Origin: Melioribacteraceae bacterium
Lineage (GTDB): Bacteria; Bacteroidota; Ignavibacteria; Ignavibacteriales; Melioribacteraceae
Length of the DNA: 64,000 bases
Assembly: GCA_016342755.1 (NCBI GenBank)
Contig: JAEINS010000017.1
Coordinates: 1 to 64,000 of the forward strand
Direction of reading: 5' to 3'
How positions within the stretch are numbered: the first letter of the stretch is position 1; every line of letters starts with the position of its first letter. Of this stretch, positions 54,499 to 62,357 are shown in pieces. The notes beneath the pieces are model-generated. The model saw nothing but the letters and a program-made list of their open reading frames with translations. It had not been told where the DNA came from and searched no databases. The translations under genes and the position numbers were made by a program.

Positions 54499-55452
54499 TT
54501 ATTCGTAGGATTGTTCAATTAGTCTTCTTATTGTTGAAGTTGCCATACCAACATGAGTATCAGAAGCACCGTAATAAAGTTTAACTTCTGAATCTTCTTT
54601 TGCAAAGCCTTCATCATCATACTCTTCTACAATTAAACCTTGCGGGAATATTACATTTGGTACTTGACCAACAAGTTCCCAATATTCTCTTGGCTCAAGA
54701 ATACATTGCGTACCGCGGCTAATTACTATTGATGGATCATTAAGATCGTGCATCATTACGCCAACTTGATATATTGGTGCATAATGCATAGCAATACCAT
54801 GATAAACATGCAGCCATCCTTTTCTTGTCTTAACAGGAGGTGGTCCGCTTCCAATTAAGTTATCCCAAAAACGAGTACCATTTGCAACTTTAGCAACTGT
54901 TCTCCAATCAATAAGATTATCACTTTCTGAAAGGCAGATAGAATTCCCGGTAAGAGGACCGCCTTCAACCTGATGATTATTGGGTCTGTCAAATCTCAGA
55001 TATTTCCCATTAACTTTTTCTGGAAAAAGAACACCATTTCTTGTGTCTTGTTTAGTAACTATGTCAACAAATTCGAAAGACTGGAAATCCTTGGTTTTAC
55101 CCAAACCTAATTGAGTAGAGTCTTCCATTTCCATAGCAAACATAACATAATAAGTATCTTCAATCTTAGTTAAACGGGGATCATATAGATGATAAATTCT
55201 TTCTTTAACTTTTTCAATTCCCTTAAATTCAACTACTTTATTTTCCACTTCAAAATCATAACCGTTTTTACTCTGGGCCATTATAAAAAATGTTCTTCTT
55301 CCTCTATTTTGAACTCTTAACATTAAATAATATGTATCGTCTACTTTAATAGCACCAGGATTGAATACAGAAGTTACATCACGGAGTTTTACACCAATAT
55401 CCGGAATATCTTCTTTTATTACTACAGGATTCTTTTTCTCAAATCTAATCAT
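54499..55452 (-). CDS. Glycoside hydrolase family 130 (mannoside phosphorylase-like)
   Basis: The 317-residue enzyme is a five-bladed propeller of GH130. GH130 members phosphorolyse beta-1,2- or beta-1,4-mannosidic links, including the Man-beta-1,4-GlcNAc of the N-glycan core; other members are hydrolases. Visible blocks are DVTSVFNPGAIKVDDTYYLM near 28, HLYDPRLTKIEDTYYVMFA near 90 with the conserved Asp, and GSGPPPVKTRKGWLHVYHG near 210. No signal peptide is present, so it should work in the cytoplasm. I cannot say from sequence which linkage it cleaves. It is 162 nt downstream of the PNGase F-like gene. Confidence 0.9.
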   Translation of the reverse strand: MIRFEKKNPVVIKEDIPDIGVKLRDVTSVFNPGAIKVDDTYYLMLRVQNRGRRTFFIMAQSKNGYDFEVENKVVEFKGIEKVKERIYHLYDPRLTKIEDTYYVMFAMEMEDSTQLGLGKTKDFQSFEFVDIVTKQDTRNGVLFPEKVNGKYLRFDRPNNHQVEGGPLTGNSICLSESDNLIDWRTVAKVANGTRFWDNLIGSGPPPVKTRKGWLHVYHGIAMHYAPIYQVGVMMHDLNDPSIVISRGTQCILEPREYWELVGQVPNVIFPQGLIVEEYDDEGFAKEDSEVKLYYGASDTHVGMATSTIRRLIEQSYE

Positions 55453-55558
55453 ATATCTAATTTCCTTAGTACATTCAAATTATTAGTTACTCAATAAATT
55501 TAAACATACCCATTTGTATTTCCTTTAATCCGCCATAAAATTTCAATTTTTCTAAAGA

Positions 55559-55588
55559 AATGGGAGGAAGCTCACTCTTCCTCCCATT
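55559..55588 (-). terminator. Strong hairpin after the PNGase F-like gene
   Basis: A perfect 12-bp GC-rich stem AATGGGAGGAAG/CTTCCTCCCATT with a 6-nt loop lies 27 nt past the stop. On the minus strand it is followed by TTCTTTAG, a weak T-stretch, so it may be a partial terminator separating the receptor module from the enzyme genes. Confidence 0.6.
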
Positions 55589-55614
55589 CGGAGTCCCATC
55601 TTATACCATAAAAA

Positions 55615-57684
55615 TTATGGCAACAATAACATTTTTTTAGTAATTACAAAGTTTGCACCTTCAGTATCTTTAAATCTTACATTATAGAAATAAACACCGC
55701 CGGCAACTTTTGCACCCATACTGTTTGTAGCATTCCATCTTACAGTATGTGTTCCAGCTCTAAGATCGCCAGAGAATAAATGTGTTACTTCCTGACCAAG
55801 TATATTATAAATATTTACATCAACTCTTGCCTGATTAGGAGTAAAGAATTTGATTTCTGTACTTGGGTTAAATGGATTTGGATAGTTTTGTAAAACTTCA
55901 AATGCAACAGGAATAACATCTAAAATAGTTTCGACAGAAACTATTTGATCTAAATTATACATTTCAACTTCATAAATTCTCGCAACATTTCCACCGCCAA
56001 TTTCAGGAGCGGAAAGATATAAAACTACACTATCGCAATTAACTGATGTTCCAGCGTTATCTAATGAATGGTAAGTAATTCCATCTTCATTATCTTCTCT
56101 AGAATCAAATACTTCCCATGCACCTGTAGCTGTATTATGAACTCTTAATTCAAAATCACCAGTATTCATACTTCCACCTTCACCACCAGCAGAAGCGTGA
56201 TATACAACAATTTGGTTAATATCTTTTGCGGCTTCAAAACCATATGTAACCCACATAGGAACTGCACCTGAGTTGTCACACCATTTTGTATTCATTTTAC
56301 CATCAATACTATGTTCTGGAGCTTCTGCAGCCCAGTTACAAGAATTTAATGAATTACCGGTAACACCAGTACGGGCTAAGTTTTCTTCGAATGTTAACTC
56401 AACTGGATCTATAGAAGCAACACCGCCTGATAAGTCTTCAATATTTAATGTGAATGTACCAGCTTCAGATGCTTTAACAGATAATTTTTGAGAAGTACCT
56501 GTTTGATCCCAAACTAATGGATTAGCCCATGTTAAACCACCATTTACTGAAAACTGAATATTGCCATCTGCTGAAACTTGAATTTCAGCATCTGTAGATA
56601 CCATTGGGTATCCTTGTGCATTTTCAAAGTATAATGTATAATCTACTTGTCGGTCTTGTGCTAATATCTTGTCTAAGCCAGCTACAAATTCTACTTGTGT
56701 AACAGAACCGGCATTTTCATCTAAACTGCCATACATTTGCGCTAAGAACCAGAAATCACTCCAGCTTTCAACTGGGAATAATTGAGGCTCAAATCTTAAA
56801 GTATGAACTCCGGGAGTTACATATTGTTCAAATACATCACCAGTTAATAATGTTCTTTTTGTTAAACCAGCAATACATGCACCAGTTCTACCTTGTGTAA
56901 TATATGTAGTGTCATAACCGTAGTTATAAGGAACATTATTAAATTCCAAATATTCAGAACAATCTTCTACATAAGGGCTAAATGTATAAACTTCGGTACC
57001 GTCTACAGTAAATTTAACTTCAACTTCATTAGTTCCATACTCTCCACCGCCTCTTCCCCAGAAAAGAATATTTTTATCAACAATATCACCAGGTACTAAG
57101 AAATTTGAATTTTCCCATCTGCTTTCTCCCTGCTCTGAAAGAACACCGGCTGCTTGAGCAATGTTTGTAATCCAGTCAACTGACTGAATATTTTCGTCTG
57201 GAGTAATTACTAAGTCTAATGTTCCGTATAAAGAAGTTCCCCACCAGGTTCCAACCCATAACATTATTTTAGAACTATCTTCAATAAGACCTTTGTATGC
57301 AGTAATATCTTCAATATATACAGCGCTATCGCCATAAGGAGTATAACCAGAGGCTATTGTAGTTCTGCTGCCAAACTTATTTTCTAGCATTAATTCAAAT
57401 CCGTGTGAATAAGGATCTAATAATGAATCGCCACCCGGATGGGTAGGAGAATAAATAGTTAATGCAAATTCAATTTTCACATTCTGTGTTAAATCAGTAG
57501 TAATACCCATATCTATAAAATGTTTTTTTGCTTCTCTACCATCACCACGAATTAATAATGGATCTGGACTTACATATGGATCATTTCTAAATGCTTCTTG
57601 TTCAAAAACTCTTATTGTTTCTTGAGCAAACATTGAACCGCCTAAGAATAAAAGAGTCAAAAATAATGTTAAACATCTTTTCAT
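55615..57684 (-). CDS. PNGase F-like, discoidin and T9SS sorting-domain protein
   Basis: I start at ATG 57684 with GAGG 9 nt upstream (689 residues). After a signal peptide (ending SMFAQ), residues about 35-330 resemble both jelly rolls of peptide-N-glycosidase F. The block IASGYTPYGDSAVYIEDITA then WVGTWWGTSLYGTLDLVI matches PNGase F's ITPY-x-DVT-W layout, and EDCSEYLEF plus RTGACIAG match its second domain's cysteine blocks. By eye, Asp near 88 (LDPYSH) and Glu near 220 (TNEVEV) fall where PNGase F has its catalytic Asp60 and Glu206. Residues about 445-600 form an F5/8 type C domain, and the last 80 residues are a T9SS sorting domain (LQNYPNPFNPSTEIKF). This predicts a surface or secreted deglycosylase or glycan binder. 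Confidence 0.75.
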   Translation of the reverse strand: MKRCLTLFLTLLFLGGSMFAQETIRVFEQEAFRNDPYVSPDPLLIRGDGREAKKHFIDMGITTDLTQNVKIEFALTIYSPTHPGGDSLLDPYSHGFELMLENKFGSRTTIASGYTPYGDSAVYIEDITAYKGLIEDSSKIMLWVGTWWGTSLYGTLDLVITPDENIQSVDWITNIAQAAGVLSEQGESRWENSNFLVPGDIVDKNILFWGRGGGEYGTNEVEVKFTVDGTEVYTFSPYVEDCSEYLEFNNVPYNYGYDTTYITQGRTGACIAGLTKRTLLTGDVFEQYVTPGVHTLRFEPQLFPVESWSDFWFLAQMYGSLDENAGSVTQVEFVAGLDKILAQDRQVDYTLYFENAQGYPMVSTDAEIQVSADGNIQFSVNGGLTWANPLVWDQTGTSQKLSVKASEAGTFTLNIEDLSGGVASIDPVELTFEENLARTGVTGNSLNSCNWAAEAPEHSIDGKMNTKWCDNSGAVPMWVTYGFEAAKDINQIVVYHASAGGEGGSMNTGDFELRVHNTATGAWEVFDSREDNEDGITYHSLDNAGTSVNCDSVVLYLSAPEIGGGNVARIYEVEMYNLDQIVSVETILDVIPVAFEVLQNYPNPFNPSTEIKFFTPNQARVDVNIYNILGQEVTHLFSGDLRAGTHTVRWNATNSMGAKVAGGVYFYNVRFKDTEGANFVITKKMLLLP

Positions 57685-57729
57685 AATGTGATACCTCATA
57701 AAAATGAATAGTTAGTTAGTTGTGTATAT

Positions 57730-58797
57730 TTAGAAAAAAAGACTTACACCGTAAGAATGTGTACCTCCAAATGTTTCGTGTTCTCTGTATGAGTAACCTA
57801 CTTTCCAGCCTTGATTGTATAACATATAAGAGTGGAAACCTACTCCAAGAGTTAGTCCGTATTCAGATTCGTTCATAAATAAAGCCTTGTATCCGCCAGA
57901 GAAAGATATATTGCCAACTCCCGCAAATAACATTGTATATATTGCACCTATGTTTACAGATTCACTGTTGTTGTTTGGATGAAGCGCATCAACAGCAACT
58001 TGTAATTTGTGCATACCTTCGTTTAATACTGTTAGTGAAATACCTAATCTAAATATTAAAGGCAGTTCCCATTCGTTTAATCTATACTGACCTTCAACAT
58101 CTTCATAATCGCCCGATTGGTTAGGTGTGGGATCAATAGGCTGTAGTAAATCAAACCCATCATATTTCATTCTGGTTCCATAGTTAGAAACACTCATTCC
58201 AATATTTAATCCATCTTCCATTTTATTTGTTGGACTAAAAAATCCAGTGTTTATCAAAACACCCATATCAAGAGCAATTGCAGAAGCTGTAGAATGCCAG
58301 ATTGATGAAGAAATAAATTTAGCCGCTGCACCAAAGGAAAACCATGTAGCAAGTCTTCTTGAGAATGCTAGCGAAACTGATATATCAGATGCTGAAAAGG
58401 ATTCGCCTGTTCCGTTTTGCATAGACATTGTAGTAACGTCCATGTCACCATAATCAACACCAACAATGCCAATACCAATGGTTCCTAAATCACCTAGTCT
58501 GAATGCTGCAGATGCAAATGTTGTGTTTATATCGGCAAACCAAGGCTGATAGGCAAACATTACTTCGCCATTTTTAACATTAGACAAACCGGCTGGATTC
58601 CAATAGATTGCAGAAGCATCGTTAGCAATACTTGTAAACGCATCTCCCATTGAGTTTCCGGTTGTTCCATAACCAATTTCTAAAAAGTTAGCCGTAGTTG
58701 TACCAACCCTATAAGGTTCCTGCGCAGATATAGCTGAACAAAAACTTATAAATAATATTAACAATAACTTTGGGTTTAAGGCTTTATAAAAATTCAC
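57730..58797 (-). CDS. PorV/PorQ family outer-membrane protein
   Basis: The 355-residue product has a signal peptide ending SAISAQ and the PorV/PorQ N-terminal block LEIGYGTTGNSMGDAFTSIA followed by DASAIYWNPAGLSNV near residues 37-75. Barrel strands follow (TIGIGIVGVDYGDMDV, FFSPTNKMEDGLNIGMSVSNY), ending THSYGVSLFF with a terminal aromatic. It is a paralogue of the porV product at 11050-12222. It may be a shuttle or outer-membrane partner for the T9SS proteins encoded next to it; this is inferred from the neighbourhood. It lies 40 nt downstream of the 58838-62314 gene and 45 nt upstream of the PNGase F-like gene. Confidence 0.88.
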   Translation of the reverse strand: MNFYKALNPKLLLILFISFCSAISAQEPYRVGTTTANFLEIGYGTTGNSMGDAFTSIANDASAIYWNPAGLSNVKNGEVMFAYQPWFADINTTFASAAFRLGDLGTIGIGIVGVDYGDMDVTTMSMQNGTGESFSASDISVSLAFSRRLATWFSFGAAAKFISSSIWHSTASAIALDMGVLINTGFFSPTNKMEDGLNIGMSVSNYGTRMKYDGFDLLQPIDPTPNQSGDYEDVEGQYRLNEWELPLIFRLGISLTVLNEGMHKLQVAVDALHPNNNSESVNIGAIYTMLFAGVGNISFSGGYKALFMNESEYGLTLGVGFHSYMLYNQGWKVGYSYREHETFGGTHSYGVSLFF

Positions 58798-58837
58798 TTT
58801 AGATTACCTCAATATTTTTAAACTTTTATGATAGTTC

Positions 58838-61800
58838 TTATTTAAGAACTGCAAATTTTCCAATTTTCTCTTCTCCGGTTACATCAGATTTAACTTGATA
58901 TATATAAATACCGGATGCAATTTCTAACCCTTCTCTTGTTAGCATATCCCAATGAACCGATCCGCGATCCGAAGAATTTTCTACAATAATTTCATCCACA
59001 AAAACACCGCTCATTGTAAATATTTTAATTTTACATGCTGCCGGTATATTCGTAAAAAGAAGTCTTCTCTGCTGATTCATTCCATTTATTTGCAGTGCTG
59101 GTTCCATAGAGTTTGTAGCTATATATGGATTAGGAACAACTTTTATATCATCCATTTTTTCATTCAAGTCTTCTTTAACTACTTCAATAGCCGGATCAAT
59201 TGTAAATATTATAGAATCTCTTTCTGATAATAACGAGTTGAACACTACTCTGTAAACATCATTTGAGCCAGGCATTTCACTATCTTCAACATCTGCAAAA
59301 CTGATACTGAAAATAGTTCCGCCCCATCTAATTTTAGCTCCATCAATCACATAATGACCAACTAAAATTTCATCAACATCCTTATTAAAATCACCATTTC
59401 CATCTACATCATGGAGAAGTAAATCACATCGAGGATTTGTACCATCTTCATTTTCAAATGATTTATTAGCCACATAAAAATTGAAAGATTGATCAGTTAA
59501 TAATTTTGAAGCAACAATTGTTTTTTCGTCAGTACCTTTTAAATATCTTGTATAATTAATCTGAGTAGTTGTTTCTTCAGTATTATCTGTAAACACAATC
59601 TCATACTCCCACGGGAAGAATGTTGACTGACTATAACTTGGGGTAATTTTAATAGGAGAATCTCCAACTACCCATCCTGTTTTTTCTACAACTATTCCCG
59701 GACTTGCTACGCTTGGAGTAAACGCAAATTGTATTCCATCAAAAATACTTGTAACAACTTCTTTTCCAATAGGATAGATATAATGCTGTTCCGGCGAACC
59801 ATCATATTTTTGTTCAACAAGCAGATCGCGTTTATTATTTGTACTGTCTGAATTTTCTAAAAATAATCTAAATTCATTTCCATCAGTAATATTAAAAACT
59901 TCAATTCCACTAGTTGCAAACTTCATATCATAAGCTGATCTTCTATCAAGATAATTTAGGCTTGCAACTTCAGTTGAATGAAATAAAACTTTATATTTAT
60001 TGCCAGGTTTAGCATTAACATGATCTAATAATTCTACTTTTATAGGATTGCCATGTAAAGTATTATCCTCTTCAATTTCTGTTTCCATTTTAATTGCCGG
60101 AGGTACATAACCAGCAGCCATTGGAGTAGGTTTCATAATTGCAACATTAATACCTGTATTTCTAATACTTCCATATTCATCAAGATCAAGAATAGTAGAG
60201 TTTTCGTAAGGAGTAATTCCTTCGCCAACATTCTTAACACCATAATCGTAAGCAACTAAAGCATAATAATATGTTTCACCATTTTTAACATCTTCATCAA
60301 TATAGAAATGTTCAATTCCAGTATCATTTCCTAAATAATAAGCCATACCATCTACAAGACCAAAATCTGTAAATCCTTTTTTGTTATTAACTATATCGCA
60401 CTGATAAATAGGTTTCTTTAATGTTGCTTCTCCAAAACCGTTTGTTATAACTTCCGGATCTTTGAAGTTCTTATCAGTTGCCTTATATAGTTTGTAACCT
60501 TCAAAATCATTTATGTTTTGTAATAATGGTTCTTTCGAAAATTTATCAGCAACATTATTCCATGATAAAATAACTTTGCCATCACCAGCTGTTGCTGTTA
60601 AAGTTGGCATCAACGGAGGAGTTGCAAAACGATAATCTCTCTCGTAGATAACCTGTACAACTTCTTTTTTTCTAGAAAGTGAAGGAACTTCAGGCTCTAT
60701 GTTTCCATAAGTTATATAATCATAAGAATGAAGAATGGACATCGAAATTCTTTCTGTTCTCCCTTTATATAGTGGAAAAGGGGATGCCGCAAAAAATTCT
60801 ACAAGATTCTCTATATCGCCACTAAAAGATTCTTTTCTACCAGAACTCATTAGTTTTAAACAAACATCATCATTATAAAACCAAGGTCCGTCTGTTTCCG
60901 GAACTCCAAACATTACAAATGTTGTTAAACCAATCATATCCGATTCACTTACATCCGTTACAGCAAAGTTTGGTTCACTTCCAAAACCATCAATGAAATC
61001 TGGTTTATGATTACATTCAGTACCGTTGGCATCCGGACCATCATAATGCAGATCAAGCGGTCCTACTCCGTCTGTACCTAAATCGTCACCATAAAATTCT
61101 TCCTTCTGATACACACCATCACCATTTTCATCATTTCCGTCTAACCAGTCGCCATCCTCATCAGCATCCCAGTGAGGTTTAGGTTCACCATAAGCTCTTT
61201 TATATTTTTCTATATCGTAAATACCTTCGGTCGGATTATCATAAAATGCTACCGCGGTATTATCTCTTTTTTCATCAATAATACCGTCATCATCATTATC
61301 AATTCCATCATCAGAAATACCAGGGCTTTCTAAGAAAGCAAAACCCATTATGCCCGGCTGTTCTCCTTTTTCACCAATCATATCAATATCCCAGGAAAAA
61401 GCCAAATCCAGATAATCGTCGAAATATCCTAAATCATCCGTCGGTTCGTTGCTCCCAATTCCATTATCAATCCAGAATCCAAATGCTGTTTCTGGCAGAT
61501 CATATTCTGAAATATTTGCAATTGAATATTCCCAGAAAATTGCATCCTGCGTTTGAGGATTGTTCCACTGCATACCGCGTGTTTCAACTCTTAATCCTAA
61601 ACCGCCCCAGGGTTTTCCAAACTGCGAAGTTATATCAGGGTTTTTGTCACCAATTTTAACTCCCGGTCTAGGGAAGTATTTTAATCTGCTTGAAGGTTGT
61701 ATATACTCTAAATCCTGTGCATCATTTGCAACAAAGTATGTTTCAAGATCGGCGTATACAATTCCTTTACCAAATCTGCCATTCCAGTATCCCGGCCAGA

Positions 61801-62314
61801 TAAGCTGATTCCCACTTGCAGGCCAGCCATTTGCAGGCCATGAAGTTGGAATATTACTCATTGCAACATATTCATTATCATCATTAAGATAACCCCGTAC
61901 CGGTTCAAAACCATAAACCACATCTCCGGCTAAACTTCTATCCATTCCTTCTCTATAAGAAGTCTGAACAAAATAGAGTGTATCGATGTTTGGATCAGTA
62001 CTCCATGGATCCGGAATAGAATCGTTTTTAATTTTTACTTTACTTCCCAATATAAGAGCAACACCGTCAGTCATTGCCTGTCCGGTATGATCATTTGGCC
62101 ATTTTGAATATTGTGTACCGCAGCATTTTGAAAGTTCAGTTGTATTTTTGAAATATAGAAATACTCTATTACCAGACATATATCCGTCTTTTCTAACACC
62201 AATATCACCAGCCGGATCATCTGGACCTTCATACAATTTACCTTGTGCTGAGATAACACATGTCAAAATTAATTGAAGAAATAGAATTAAGTAAAAACCT
62301 GTGTTTCTTCTCAT
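58838..62314 (-). CDS. Large T9SS-exported surface protein with fibronectin III domain
   Basis: I start at ATG 62314 with AAGGA 8 nt upstream (1158 residues); an in-frame ATG 8 codons earlier is weaker. It has a signal peptide ending VISAQ. Residues about 25-330 are a conserved region without a domain name I can give, rich in aromatic residues. About 335-430 is Asp-rich, with DDGIDNDDDGIID and DENGDGVYQKEE calcium-binding-like repeats. A fibronectin III domain sits near 555-680 (PLMPTLTATAGDGKVILSW, FEGYKLYKA). The last 85 residues form a Por-type sorting domain (VVPNPYIATNSMEPALQI, ending KIGKFAVLK). It is 43 nt from the TonB receptor, in the place where SusD would normally sit, and may act as surface binding partner. 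Confidence 0.8.
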   Translation of the reverse strand: MRRNTGFYLILFLQLILTCVISAQGKLYEGPDDPAGDIGVRKDGYMSGNRVFLYFKNTTELSKCCGTQYSKWPNDHTGQAMTDGVALILGSKVKIKNDSIPDPWSTDPNIDTLYFVQTSYREGMDRSLAGDVVYGFEPVRGYLNDDNEYVAMSNIPTSWPANGWPASGNQLIWPGYWNGRFGKGIVYADLETYFVANDAQDLEYIQPSSRLKYFPRPGVKIGDKNPDITSQFGKPWGGLGLRVETRGMQWNNPQTQDAIFWEYSIANISEYDLPETAFGFWIDNGIGSNEPTDDLGYFDDYLDLAFSWDIDMIGEKGEQPGIMGFAFLESPGISDDGIDNDDDGIIDEKRDNTAVAFYDNPTEGIYDIEKYKRAYGEPKPHWDADEDGDWLDGNDENGDGVYQKEEFYGDDLGTDGVGPLDLHYDGPDANGTECNHKPDFIDGFGSEPNFAVTDVSESDMIGLTTFVMFGVPETDGPWFYNDDVCLKLMSSGRKESFSGDIENLVEFFAASPFPLYKGRTERISMSILHSYDYITYGNIEPEVPSLSRKKEVVQVIYERDYRFATPPLMPTLTATAGDGKVILSWNNVADKFSKEPLLQNINDFEGYKLYKATDKNFKDPEVITNGFGEATLKKPIYQCDIVNNKKGFTDFGLVDGMAYYLGNDTGIEHFYIDEDVKNGETYYYALVAYDYGVKNVGEGITPYENSTILDLDEYGSIRNTGINVAIMKPTPMAAGYVPPAIKMETEIEEDNTLHGNPIKVELLDHVNAKPGNKYKVLFHSTEVASLNYLDRRSAYDMKFATSGIEVFNITDGNEFRLFLENSDSTNNKRDLLVEQKYDGSPEQHYIYPIGKEVVTSIFDGIQFAFTPSVASPGIVVEKTGWVVGDSPIKITPSYSQSTFFPWEYEIVFTDNTEETTTQINYTRYLKGTDEKTIVASKLLTDQSFNFYVANKSFENEDGTNPRCDLLLHDVDGNGDFNKDVDEILVGHYVIDGAKIRWGGTIFSISFADVEDSEMPGSNDVYRVVFNSLLSERDSIIFTIDPAIEVVKEDLNEKMDDIKVVPNPYIATNSMEPALQINGMNQQRRLLFTNIPAACKIKIFTMSGVFVDEIIVENSSDRGSVHWDMLTREGLEIASGIYIYQVKSDVTGEEKIGKFAVLK

Positions 62315-62357
62315 ATTTATTATCCTTTTATTCATCATTTTCTTACTATTCTTCTAA

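Noticed and set aside
58838-62314. The surface protein as a SusD homologue
   Set aside because: SusD proteins are lipoproteins of about 500-600 residues with TPR helices; this one is over 1100 residues, mostly beta, with a T9SS sorting end and no lipobox.
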